DNA of 64,000 nucleotides from Spirosoma pollinicola (lineage in GTDB: Bacteria > Bacteroidota > Bacteroidia > Cytophagales > Spirosomataceae): positions 7,927,014 through 7,991,013 of the forward strand of contig NZ_CP025096.1 of the NCBI RefSeq assembly GCF_002831565.1. The letters are read 5' to 3'. How positions within the stretch are numbered: the first letter of the stretch is position 1; every line of letters starts with the position of its first letter. This document shows, piece after piece, positions 51,985 through 59,609 of this stretch. The notes beneath the pieces were generated by a model, which made no database searches, was not told the origin of the DNA, and was given only the letters and a program-made list of their open reading frames with translations. Both the position numbers and the translations under genes were made by a program.

Positions 51985-52797
51985 TTGAAAATGATTCTCA
52001 TAGATACCCACGCCCATATTTACGACTCCCAGTTTGACGGCGACCGGGACAATATGCTCCATGAAGCAGAAAAACAGCAGATCAGTCAGATATGGATGCC
52101 TAATTGTGCCCGCGAAACGATACCGGGTATGATGGCCCTCGCCAACCAATACCCCGACCGATGTTTGCCGATGATGGGGCTTCATCCCGCCTATGTAAAC
52201 GGCACTGTAGATGATGAACTGGCGGCTGTCGAAGACCACCTCAACCGCAACGCGTTCATGGCCGTTGGCGAAATCGGGCTGGATTTTTATTGGGACATGA
52301 CCTACGTCGATGAGCAATTTGCCGCTTTCGAGACGCAGTTACGCTGGGCGGCTGAACAAAAATTGCCTGTTTCGATGCACACCCGTTCGGGGCACGACCG
52401 AAATGCGTTTGTCGAAGCGGCCGATTTAATTGAAAAGTTAGCACTTCCGGGTTTAACGGGTATATTTCATTGTTTTGTCGGCACACTCGATGAAGCCAAC
52501 AGAGCGATTGATATGGGCTTTAAGTTGGGCATAGGGGGTGTGTCTACCTTTAAAAATGGGGGAATCGACAAGGTTTTGCCTCATGTTAGTTTGGAGCATC
52601 TGGTGCTGGAAACAGATAGCCCGTACCTCGCCCCTGTACCGTACCGCGGCAAACGAAATGAACCGGCCTATATTCGACTTATCGCTCAACGCCTTGCTGA
52701 TCTCAAGCAAGTTAGCCTGGACGATGTGGCGCGTCATACTACTGCCAACGCCCTGTCGATGCTCCCTGTTTTATATGCGAACTTCTTGCCGCAATAG
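51985..52797 (+). CDS. tatD: TatD-family metal-dependent hydrolase
   Basis: 270 residues, usual length. The metal-binding HxH is in LIDTHAHIYDS; AVGEIGLDFYWD, VSMHTRSGHDR, GIFHCFVGTLDEANRAIDMG and LETDSPYLAPVPYRGKRNEP complete the TatD signature. Relatives act as 3'-5' DNA exonucleases or deacylases of D-aminoacyl-tRNA-like substrates. It starts nine bases after the preceding GT2 gene, but the function is probably unrelated housekeeping. The ATG six bases later is an equally good start. Confidence 0.93.
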   Translation: MKMILIDTHAHIYDSQFDGDRDNMLHEAEKQQISQIWMPNCARETIPGMMALANQYPDRCLPMMGLHPAYVNGTVDDELAAVEDHLNRNAFMAVGEIGLDFYWDMTYVDEQFAAFETQLRWAAEQKLPVSMHTRSGHDRNAFVEAADLIEKLALPGLTGIFHCFVGTLDEANRAIDMGFKLGIGGVSTFKNGGIDKVLPHVSLEHLVLETDSPYLAPVPYRGKRNEPAYIRLIAQRLADLKQVSLDDVARHTTANALSMLPVLYANFLPQ

Positions 52798-52829
52798 GGG
52801 AGGTATGTGCTAAAAAGAATACCATACTA

Positions 52830-53975
52830 ATGACTTATAAAACCGTTCATATCAGTCCCGTTTCACCCCGGCAACCGCGCATGTCTGTATTTGTTATTTA
52901 CACCGGTGGCACGTTTGGCATGGTATATGACCCCAAAGCAAGCCAGCTTATTCCATTTGACTTCGATCGCGTATTTGAGCGCTTACCCGAACTCAGTCGG
53001 CTGGATTTTGACATCACGCTTATCACGCTGCACGAAATCATTGACTCCTCGAACATGAAACCCGCTATCTGGGTCGAACTGGCCCGGATGATTCAAACGA
53101 ATTACGATAAGTACGACAGTTTCGTGATCCTTCACGGCACAGATACAATGTCCTATACGGCATCGGCCCTGAGTTTTATGCTGATTGGACTGAACAAACC
53201 GGTTATCCTGACCGGTGCCCAACTGCCTATTGGGGTAGCCCGCAGTGATGCCCGCGAAAACTTTATCACCGCCCTCGAAATTGCGGCCGCCGTGGACAGG
53301 GCCGCCGTGGATTCGGCCGCCGTGGATTCGGCCCGCTCCGGCGTTCCGGCCGTGGACACGGACACGGAGCATATACGCACACCTGTTGTACCGGAAGTGT
53401 GTGTGTATTTCAACTCGTTGTTGCTTCGGGGCAACCGGTCAACAAAGCAGGAGAGTGTACAATTCAATGCGTTTGCATCGGAGAATTACCCGCATCTGGC
53501 TACGGCAGGGGTTAGTATTGATTACAATCGGCCTTATATCCGTCCTCATCAACCCGGCCAGACACTTAGTCTACGCACAGTTTTTGATACGAATGTAACG
53601 ATTCTGAAGCTCTTTCCGGGCATTACACAGCCGGTTGTCGAGTCCATTGTTAATATCCGAAACCTTCGCGGGTTAGTGCTCGAAACCTTTGGTGCTGGCA
53701 ACGCCCCAACCGACGGCTGGTTTCTAGATACCCTTAAAGATGCCATAGACCGGGGCGTCGTAATTGTCAATGTATCGCAATGCGAGGGTGGACGTGTAAC
53801 GCAGGGGCAATACCAGACTAGTAAACAACTTTTGCAAATCGGGGTCGTGAGTGGCGCAGATATCACAACCGAATCGGCCATTACCAAACTGATGATTTTA
53901 CTCGGTCAGGAGAGTGACCCCGCTAACGTGCGGACGCTTATGAGTCAGTCAATTAGCGGTGAAATGACGGAATAA
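52830..53975 (+). CDS. ansA: type I L-asparaginase with GC-rich repeat insertion
   Basis: 381 residues; hydrolyses L-asparagine to aspartate in the cytoplasm. Motifs: VFVIYTGGTFGMVYD (first catalytic Thr), FVILHGTDTMSYTASALSFM (second catalytic Thr and Asp), KPVILTGAQLPIGVARSDAR and a C-terminal VSQCEGGRVTQGQYQTSKQL. Between ALEIAA and VPEVCVYFNSLLLRGNR is an extra block of about 30 residues with three AAVD(S/R) units and a Ser/Gly/Asp-rich tail, which the family does not normally have at this loop. It is coded by 15-nt repeats at 53286-53330. The loop is on the surface in known structures, so activity may survive. Confidence 0.92.
   Translation: MTYKTVHISPVSPRQPRMSVFVIYTGGTFGMVYDPKASQLIPFDFDRVFERLPELSRLDFDITLITLHEIIDSSNMKPAIWVELARMIQTNYDKYDSFVILHGTDTMSYTASALSFMLIGLNKPVILTGAQLPIGVARSDARENFITALEIAAAVDRAAVDSAAVDSARSGVPAVDTDTEHIRTPVVPEVCVYFNSLLLRGNRSTKQESVQFNAFASENYPHLATAGVSIDYNRPYIRPHQPGQTLSLRTVFDTNVTILKLFPGITQPVVESIVNIRNLRGLVLETFGAGNAPTDGWFLDTLKDAIDRGVVIVNVSQCEGGRVTQGQYQTSKQLLQIGVVSGADITTESAITKLMILLGQESDPANVRTLMSQSISGEMTE
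53286..53369. repeat. 15-nt tandem repeat and GC-rich block inside the asparaginase gene
   Basis: Three 15-nt units of GCCGCCGTGGATTCG type at 53286-53300, 53301-53315 and 53316-53330, then a GC-rich block with TCCGGCGTTCCG (53337-53348) and CCGTGGACACGGACACGG. It is in frame. It shares its core with the sensor-kinase repeat at 32221-32295 and, inverted, with an insert in the broken tRNA-Ser at 54339-54349. Confidence 0.85.
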
Positions 53976-54064
53976 GGTAAATTACGTGATGTGTTTTTTT
54001 GTCGATTAGTTGCGTTTTCAGCGTCAATCGTGCATATTTGCACTCCCAAAGAAAAAGGGGACAC

Positions 54065-54151
54065 AGAGAGCTGCCAGAGTGGTCGAATGGGTCTGATTCG
54101 AAATCAGAAGTACTCGCAAGGGTACCGGGGGTTCGAATCCCTCGCTCTCTG
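54065..54151 (+). tRNA. tRNA-Ser (anticodon CGA)
   Basis: 87-nt class II tRNA. The acceptor AGAGAGC pairs with GCTCTCT, discriminator G. The anticodon stem TCTGA/TCAGA carries loop TTCGAAA, so the anticodon is CGA. A long variable arm (GTACTCGCAAGGGTAC) and T-arm GGGGG-TTCGAAT-CCCTC follow. TTG at 54010 and TATTTGC at 54035-54041 may form its promoter. A palindromic hairpin (54157-54180) follows it. Confidence 0.95.
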
Positions 54152-54156
54152 CCGGG

Positions 54157-54180
54157 AGTCAGCAAGTTAATTTGCTGACT
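54157..54180 (+). terminator. hairpin after tRNA-Ser(CGA)
   Basis: Palindrome AGTCAGCAAGTTAATTTGCTGACT-like: arms AGTCAGCAA and TTTGCTGACT around TTAA, followed by TCGTTTTT. The same design (GTC-AGCAAGTT / CTTG..GAC) recurs after the second tRNA-Ser and the broken third copy. Confidence 0.6.
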
Positions 54181-54188
54181 TCGTTTTT

Positions 54189-54275
54189 AGAGAGGTGTCC
54201 GAGTGGTTGAAGGAGCACGCCTGGAAAGTGTGTATGCGGGTAACTGTATCGAGAGTTCGAATCTCTTCCTCTCTG
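54189..54275 (+). tRNA. tRNA-Ser (anticodon GGA)
   Basis: 87 nt. The acceptor AGAGAGG pairs with CCTCTCT, discriminator G. Anticodon stem CACGC/GTGTG with loop CTGGAAA gives anticodon GGA. The long variable arm and T-arm GAGAG-TTCGAAT-CTCTT are regular. It is followed by a hairpin (GTCTACAAG/CTTGTAGAC). This gene is the parent of the broken copy downstream. Confidence 0.95.
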
Positions 54276-54314
54276 CATTGAAGTCTACAAGTTTACTTGT
54301 AGACTTCATTCATT

Positions 54315-54430
54315 TTAGGGGTGTCCGAATGGATGAATCGGAACGCCGACCGGGGCACGCCTGGAAATTGTGTATGTGGGTAACTGAATCGAGCCGGGGT
54401 CGCGCCCGACTTCGAATGGCTGACTCTCTG
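54315..54430 (+). pseudogene. broken tRNA-Ser(GGA) copy with two GC-rich inserts
   Basis: It matches tRNA-Ser(GGA) in blocks: GTGTCCGA.TGG.TGA, then CACGCCTGGAAA.TGTGTATG, GGGTAACTG.ATCGAG, TTCGAAT and CTCTCTGCATTGAAGTC. Two extra GC-rich pieces interrupt the D-arm region (CGGAACGCCGACCGGGG, from 54339) and the start of the T-arm (CCGGGGTCGCGCCCGAC, about 54394-54410). The acceptor 5' strand no longer pairs with the 3' strand, so it cannot be a working tRNA. A tandem duplication of the second tRNA plus spacer hairpin, followed by insertions, explains it. Confidence 0.85.
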
Positions 54431-54762
54431 CATTGAAGTCAGCAAGTTTACTTGTTGACCTCTTTCTTTTAAGGGGCTCCTTTCTACGTATCTATTCTAT
54501 AAAAACACAAATGCCAGAGCATGTTCGCCCGGCAAATGTGTAAATCATCCATAAAACTATACTTCTATATACATACGAATAATTCATAGTCTTGGTTTTA
54601 AGTTAAGTAATAGGCAGGGAGAACTAATTTAGGCAACTGATTTTCAGGAAATCAGCAGTTAGAAAATCATAAAAAGCATAAGAATCAGTGTTCTATCAGG
54701 CATCGGGTAAACTCTTTCCATAGAGTGCTGTTAAGCAGATATACCACCAAACACCTATTCGC
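54431..54762. other. A/T-rich intergenic region before the pterin dehydratase gene
   Basis: 332 bases. The first part has the third hairpin of the tRNA-Ser series (GTCAGCAAG/CTTGTTGAC, about 54438-54459). A weak inverted repeat AACTGATTT/AAATCAGCAGTT is seen near 54636-54662. No gene, tRNA or clear promoter box is visible. Confidence 0.4.
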
Positions 54763-55005
54763 ATGTGGAAAGAACAAGATAATCAACTTACCCGCGACTT
54801 TCAATTCGCCGATTTTAGTGAAGCCTTCGCGTTTATGACACGTGTAGCATTAGTCGCCGAAAAAATGGACCATCATCCCTGGTGGTCAAACGTGTATAAT
54901 CAGGTAACCATCAAGTTGTCAACGCACGATGCCGGGAATATAATAACCGATAAGGATCACAGGCTGGCCGGTGCTATTGATAAATTGGTGGGTAATGCCT
55001 GGTGA
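54763..55005 (+). CDS. phhB: 4a-hydroxytetrahydrobiopterin dehydratase (PCD/DCoH)
   Basis: 80 residues, slightly shorter than most relatives. The family core is clear: FAFMTRVALVAEKMDHHPWW, then SNVYNQVTIKLSTHDAGN and ITDKDHRLAGAID. The paired His in DHHPWW and the later THDAG form the active site that dehydrates 4a-hydroxytetrahydrobiopterin to quinonoid dihydrobiopterin. The enzyme normally supports aromatic-amino-acid hydroxylases; none is in this window. Cytoplasmic. Confidence 0.93.
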   Translation: MWKEQDNQLTRDFQFADFSEAFAFMTRVALVAEKMDHHPWWSNVYNQVTIKLSTHDAGNIITDKDHRLAGAIDKLVGNAW

Positions 55006-55076
55006 TAATAGGGTAGAGGCCGGTAGAATCTACGGATGAAACGCGTTCTACTACCGACTAACTACTAACTTGCGGC

Positions 55077-55823
55077 ATGAAATTGTACCTCGTGCCGACG
55101 CCCATCGGTAATCTTGACGATATCACGCTTCGGGCCATTAAAATCCTGCAAAGTGTCGACTCCATTCTGGCCGAAGATACCCGAACTTCGGGCGTCTTGC
55201 TGCGCCATCTGCAAATCAGTAAGCCGCTCCACAGCTACCATATTTTCAATGAGCATCAAACTGTACAACGGTTGGTGAATCAGATGAAAGAAGGGAAAAC
55301 ACTGGCGCTGATTTCTGACGCGGGCACGCCGGGTATTTCTGATCCAGGCTTTCTGTTAGTGCGCGAATGCATCAAAAATGATATTATTGTCGAGTGCCTG
55401 CCCGGACCAACGGCTTTTGTTCCAGCACTGGTAAACTCAGGACTACCTAATGACCGTTTCACCTTTGAGGGATTTCTGCCCCACAAAAAAGGCCGTCAAA
55501 CCCGGCTGGGCGAACTGGGTGCAGAGGAGCGGACAATGATTTTTTACGAATCGCCACACCGATTAATTAAAACACTTCAGCAATTTGCCGAAGTATTTGG
55601 TGCAGAGCGCCAGGCAAGTGTTTCGCGTGAGTTAACCAAGATTTTTGAAGAAAATCAACGCGGGCCATTGTCTGAGCTAATTGCTTATTTTGCTCAAAAA
55701 ACGATAAAAGGTGAAATCGTTATCTGCGTACAGGGTAGAGAACCAGTTAAGGGCAAGGCCAAACGAGTTTATGATAATGAGGTTGATGACAATGAAGACG
55801 CTAATGATAATGACGATGAATAA
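55077..55823 (+). CDS. rsmI: 16S rRNA (cytidine1402-2'-O)-methyltransferase RsmI
   Basis: 248 residues. Motifs of the tetrapyrrole-methylase-like fold: LYLVPTPIGNLDDITLRAI, SILAEDTRTSGVLLRHLQI, ALISDAGTPGISDPGFLLV and FTFEGFLPHKKGRQTRL, then EIVICVQGR. It adds a 2'-O-methyl group to C1402 in the decoding centre with RsmH. The last 20 residues form an acidic tail (DDNEDANDNDDE) not found in most RsmI proteins; it may be a real extension or a result of repeats in the DNA. Its stop overlaps the likely start of the next gene. Confidence 0.95.
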   Translation: MKLYLVPTPIGNLDDITLRAIKILQSVDSILAEDTRTSGVLLRHLQISKPLHSYHIFNEHQTVQRLVNQMKEGKTLALISDAGTPGISDPGFLLVRECIKNDIIVECLPGPTAFVPALVNSGLPNDRFTFEGFLPHKKGRQTRLGELGAEERTMIFYESPHRLIKTLQQFAEVFGAERQASVSRELTKIFEENQRGPLSELIAYFAQKTIKGEIVICVQGREPVKGKAKRVYDNEVDDNEDANDNDDE

Positions 55824-57042
55824 CAGACGTATGGTAAATCGGCTGTTCAGTTTTTTGCTTGTTTTTTGTTCATTATCGACCATCCACTATTCATCGTTTG
55901 CGCAAACGTTGTCGCCAGCGGCACGCGTTAGCCTGATTACGTATGGGGCAGGTGCCGACGACATTTCGTCGGTGTTCGGGCATACCGAAATACGAATTGT
56001 TGATCCTGTTATGGGTCTCGACCGGGATTATAGTTACGGTGGCTTCGATTATAGTGCCGACTATTTTATCCTTAAATTTTTGCGGGGCACACTTCCTTAC
56101 TATTTGTCTGCTCATAATATAAACCAGGTCATTTACTATTACCAGCAACGAAACAGTGGCATACGGGAGCAGCCATTAAATCTTTCACCTGCCCAGCGGC
56201 AACGAATTCTTGCCATACTGGAAAAGAACTACTTACCTGAAAATAGAGAGTACCGGTACAAGTTTTTCTACGATAACTGCGCCACCCGTCCCCGCGATAT
56301 AGTTGTTGAGGCTTGTGGCGACAGTCTCACTATTCCGTCGCGTTCCCGTAAGACCGGCAAATCGTACCGGGACTGGATGAATGATTATCTGAATGAAAAA
56401 CCCTGGTATCAATTAGGAATGAATCTGGCCATTGGCTGGCCCGCTAATGAGCAGACGGATGGCTGGCATGCCATGTATCTGCCCGATCAGGTTCACGACC
56501 AGTTTTCTCATGCTACATTACGCCAGGCGAATGGGCAGGTTATTCCACTAACCGGAGAGGAACGGATCATTTTTAGTCCACAGAAAACATTCCGCCAGCA
56601 GGTCCCATTTCTTTTCGACCCAGACGTAGCATTTACCATTTTTGGCGTTTTAATTGTCCTTTTTACAATCAGACGATATGTGTTAGGCAAGGTAGATCGC
56701 TGGCTCGACCGGTTTTTGTTTGGCGTTTGTGGCTTCTTGGGGTGGTTTCTATTGGTGCTCTGGCTCATACGTGACGACGGCGTCACGGGTTGGAATCCAA
56801 CGTTGCTCTATCTGATGCCACTTCATCTGCCCCTGATTTTTTGGGCGACTGGTGCAACGGCGACCGCTCGCAGAAGAACGCGTTACTTTGCATTTACTGC
56901 CGTTCTACTCATTTTTGGCATGATTCTGTCCAGGGTGCCGGGGGGTGTCGACGTGGTTTTCCCGCTGACGTTGCTGGTGCGATGCATCGTGAATATACAG
57001 CCTGTTCGGCAGGGGCGGCAAACACCGGCGCGGGTTGTCTAA
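55816..57042 (+). CDS. DUF4105 membrane protein
   Basis: 408 residues from the ATG at 55816, overlapping rsmI by eight bases; the ATG at 55831 (MVNRLFSFLLVFCSLSTIHY) is an equally good start and begins the signal peptide directly. The mature part starts with ARVSLITYGAGADDISSVFG and HTEIRIVD, then YSYGGFDYSADYFILKF, a DUF4105 signature. NCATRPRDIV (possible catalytic Cys) and FSHATLRQANGQVI follow. Three to five membrane helices make up the C-terminal third. DUF4105 proteins may be NlpC/P60-related lipid or peptide hydrolases; the role here is unknown. Confidence 0.82.
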   Translation: MNNRRMVNRLFSFLLVFCSLSTIHYSSFAQTLSPAARVSLITYGAGADDISSVFGHTEIRIVDPVMGLDRDYSYGGFDYSADYFILKFLRGTLPYYLSAHNINQVIYYYQQRNSGIREQPLNLSPAQRQRILAILEKNYLPENREYRYKFFYDNCATRPRDIVVEACGDSLTIPSRSRKTGKSYRDWMNDYLNEKPWYQLGMNLAIGWPANEQTDGWHAMYLPDQVHDQFSHATLRQANGQVIPLTGEERIIFSPQKTFRQQVPFLFDPDVAFTIFGVLIVLFTIRRYVLGKVDRWLDRFLFGVCGFLGWFLLVLWLIRDDGVTGWNPTLLYLMPLHLPLIFWATGATATARRRTRYFAFTAVLLIFGMILSRVPGGVDVVFPLTLLVRCIVNIQPVRQGRQTPARVV

Positions 57043-57114
57043 ATCCGCTCCGGTTATAATTTCGCGTTTGGTTGCTTTGTCTGGATGATAGAACAAACCA
57101 TTGCTCTAAACTCC

Positions 57115-58407
57115 ATGAAAAAACTCCTGTTACCCGGCCTGCTGCTGATTTGGGTTACGAATGTGCTGGCTCAACCTGTTGAGCGGCTCGTTAAAGTTAT
57201 TGTAACACCCGATCATGCCGACTGGCTGTATAAACCCGGCGAACCCGTTAAATTCAACATCTCGGTCTTTCGTAGCAATGTGTTGTTGAAAGGCGCCAAA
57301 CTCCGCTACGAAATTGGGCCGGAGAAAATGGAGCCCACAAAAAAGGAAACCGTTACTTTGAAAGAGGGCACCCTGGCGCTGGATGCCGGTACCATGCGTA
57401 CAGCAGGTTTTCTGCGCTGTATCGCTACGGCAGAGGTTGACGGTAAAGAATATCGGGGCCTGACAACGGCAGGTTTCGACCCACAGACTATTAAGCCAAC
57501 CGTTTCCAACCCTGCCGACTTCAAAACCTTCTGGGATAATGCGAAGGCTGATCTGGCAAAAGTGCCTATGGACGCCCGTATGACCTTGTTGCCGGAGCGT
57601 TGCACCGAACTTACCAACGTGTATCAGCTTAATCTGCAAAATATCAACAACTCCCGCTTCTACGGGATTTTGTGTGTACCTAAAAAAGAAGGAAAATATC
57701 CGGCTATTTTACGTGTTCCCGGTGCGGGAGTACGTCCATATTATGGTATGATTGCCGAAGCCGAGAAGGGGTTTATTACCCTCGAAGTGGGAATTCATGG
57801 CGTGCCGGTCACGATGGACCCTTCTGTATATGACAACCTTAGTCGGGGAGCCTTAAATGGGTATCAGGCCGCTAACCTCGACGACCGGGACCGCTATTAT
57901 TACAAACGGGTTTATTTGGGTTGCGTTCGGGCAGTGGATTATCTGGCGAGTATGCCGCAGTTTGATGGACAAAATATGGCCGTAACGGGTGGTAGTCAGG
58001 GGGGCGCATTAAGTATTGTTACAGCAGGGCTCGATTCCCGAATCAAATGGCTTGGCGCTTATTACCCGGCACTGGCCGATGTAACGGGCTACCTAAGTGG
58101 TCGTGCCGGCGGTTGGCCGCATTTGTTCACAGGCGATAATCTGGCGTATAATAATAAACCTGATCGCATCAAAACAACGGGCTATTATGACGTAGTTAAC
58201 TTTGCCCGGATGGTTAATGTACCAGGCTATTACTCATGGGGCTTCAACGATGAAACCTGCCCGCCAACGTCGATGTATGCCGCCTATAACGTAATTCCCG
58301 GCCCCAAAATGCTGGAACTCTATCTTGACACAGGCCATTGGACATACCCCGAACAGACGGAGAAAATGACCACCTGGTTACTTGGACAGTTAAAAGGAAC
58401 GAAGTAA
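57115..58407 (+). CDS. acetyl xylan esterase-like secreted hydrolase (AXE1)
   Basis: 430 residues from the ATG at 57115, chosen because it starts the signal peptide (MKKLLLPGLLLIWVTNVLAQ). An N-terminal beta-sandwich (about 20-140) precedes an alpha/beta-hydrolase of the AXE1 type: SRFYGILCVPKKEGKYPAIL, RVPGAGVRPYYG, RAVDYLASMPQFDGQNMAVT and the nucleophile elbow GGSQGGAL, with Asp and His near GFNDETCPPTS and TGHWTYPEQTEKM. Members remove acetyl groups from xylan or cephalosporin C. It would act in the periplasm. The location is separate from the SusCD locus. Confidence 0.88.
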   Translation: MKKLLLPGLLLIWVTNVLAQPVERLVKVIVTPDHADWLYKPGEPVKFNISVFRSNVLLKGAKLRYEIGPEKMEPTKKETVTLKEGTLALDAGTMRTAGFLRCIATAEVDGKEYRGLTTAGFDPQTIKPTVSNPADFKTFWDNAKADLAKVPMDARMTLLPERCTELTNVYQLNLQNINNSRFYGILCVPKKEGKYPAILRVPGAGVRPYYGMIAEAEKGFITLEVGIHGVPVTMDPSVYDNLSRGALNGYQAANLDDRDRYYYKRVYLGCVRAVDYLASMPQFDGQNMAVTGGSQGGALSIVTAGLDSRIKWLGAYYPALADVTGYLSGRAGGWPHLFTGDNLAYNNKPDRIKTTGYYDVVNFARMVNVPGYYSWGFNDETCPPTSMYAAYNVIPGPKMLELYLDTGHWTYPEQTEKMTTWLLGQLKGTK

Positions 58408-58413
58408 TAACGT

Positions 58414-58483
58414 AGGGCGGCTGGAAAGCCGCTAGCCAAAGGAAAATTAGTCATCCTTAAGCTCGCGGCTTTCCAGCCGCCCT
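58414..58483. terminator. 19-bp inverted repeat after the esterase gene
   Basis: AGGGCGGCTGGAAAGCCGC (58414-58432) is exactly complementary to 58465-58483. The loop is about 32 nt. Each arm also contains an internal GGCGGCTTTCC-like palindrome. There is no T-run; it may be a terminator or a dispersed palindromic repeat. Confidence 0.55.
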
Positions 58484-58522
58484 ATAACGCAACCAATCAG
58501 GTCGAAATTTCGTAAATAACAT

Positions 58523-59455
58523 ATGCAACTCTTCGTCAATCCTGCGCTCAACGATACGCTCAAAGCTCAACTTGAGCAACAACTTCCAGCCGATGTAATG
58601 GCCGTTTTTCGGCACGATTTGCCTGAGACAGCGCAACAAGCGGCCTTTCAGTCGGCCGATTTCGTATTGGGTAACCCTCCGGTTACCTGGTTTTCGGACG
58701 ATATGCCAAATATGAAATTCTGGCAGTTGGACTCGGCCGGGTTCGATGGCTACAAACAGGTTCAGGTAAAGGCGTCGATTGCTAACATGGGCGATTACTT
58801 TGCTCGTCCCTGCGCCGAAACGATGATGGCGGGTATATTGGCTGTTTATCGTTGTATTCCCGAATTGACACAGTTGCAACACCGGTCTGAGTGGATTGGC
58901 GCCCCCATTCGTGACCGGACAAACTCATTGTGGCAAAAACGTGTGGTAATATTGGGTACGGGTACCATTGGGCAGGCTGTTCGGCAAATGCTGACCGGGT
59001 TTGCCTGTGAAACCAGGATGCTTGCCCGCACCGACCCCCATGCCGATTTACATTCTGTAGAAGAACTCATCGAAGCGGTACCCCAAACCGATATTTTGAT
59101 AAACTGCCTGCCCGGTACCGCAACGGGATTCGTGTCGGCCGAGGTGATTGCGGCTATGAAGCCGGGGAGCCTCTATGCCAACGTTGGACGTGGCACCACG
59201 ACAGACGAACCGGCGTTGATCAGTGCGTTGCAATCCGGACATTTGGGTGGTGCTGTTCTTGACGTTACGGCGAAGGAGCCCTTGCCTGCCGACAGCCCAC
59301 TTTGGACACTTCCAACCGTATTGTTGACGCAACACACGGGCGGGGGGCAACCCAATGAAGACGCTGGTAAAGTGGCGCAATTCCTTCGGAACCTGTCCCG
59401 TTTTCGGGCGGGGCAACCTTTGGAAAATACGGTAGAATTAGAACGGGGTTATTAG
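58523..59455 (+). CDS. NAD-dependent D-2-hydroxyacid dehydrogenase family protein
   Basis: 310 residues. The NAD-binding Rossmann motif is VVILGTGTIGQAVRQM; the substrate Arg is in ANVGRGTTTDEPALISAL, the Glu in AVLDVTAKEPLPADSPLW and the His in LLTQHTGGG. The N-terminal substrate-binding part is somewhat divergent. Closest in style to glyoxylate/hydroxypyruvate reductase A-like enzymes, but the substrate cannot be assigned. Cytoplasmic. It follows a palindrome and precedes the topoisomerase gene by 154 bp. Confidence 0.9.
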   Translation: MQLFVNPALNDTLKAQLEQQLPADVMAVFRHDLPETAQQAAFQSADFVLGNPPVTWFSDDMPNMKFWQLDSAGFDGYKQVQVKASIANMGDYFARPCAETMMAGILAVYRCIPELTQLQHRSEWIGAPIRDRTNSLWQKRVVILGTGTIGQAVRQMLTGFACETRMLARTDPHADLHSVEELIEAVPQTDILINCLPGTATGFVSAEVIAAMKPGSLYANVGRGTTTDEPALISALQSGHLGGAVLDVTAKEPLPADSPLWTLPTVLLTQHTGGGQPNEDAGKVAQFLRNLSRFRAGQPLENTVELERGY

Positions 59456-59609
59456 AATTATTAAACTAATTTGCTTTTTCAAATTGCCTTTTCGGGTTCA
59501 ATTTGCCCGTTTTTCAACTTTTCTTTGTATATTTAAGGGACCGAAGAAGATCGTTATTGTTCGGTAAAACTGCGTACTTATCCACTGGAATAGTTCCTGA
59601 ATCAAGTCA

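Noticed and set aside
52983..53372. Repetitive Gly/His-rich protein antisense to asparaginase
   Set aside because: Its repeats (GGRIHGG-like) are the reverse reading of the 15-nt GC-rich units in a gene with clear asparaginase motifs.
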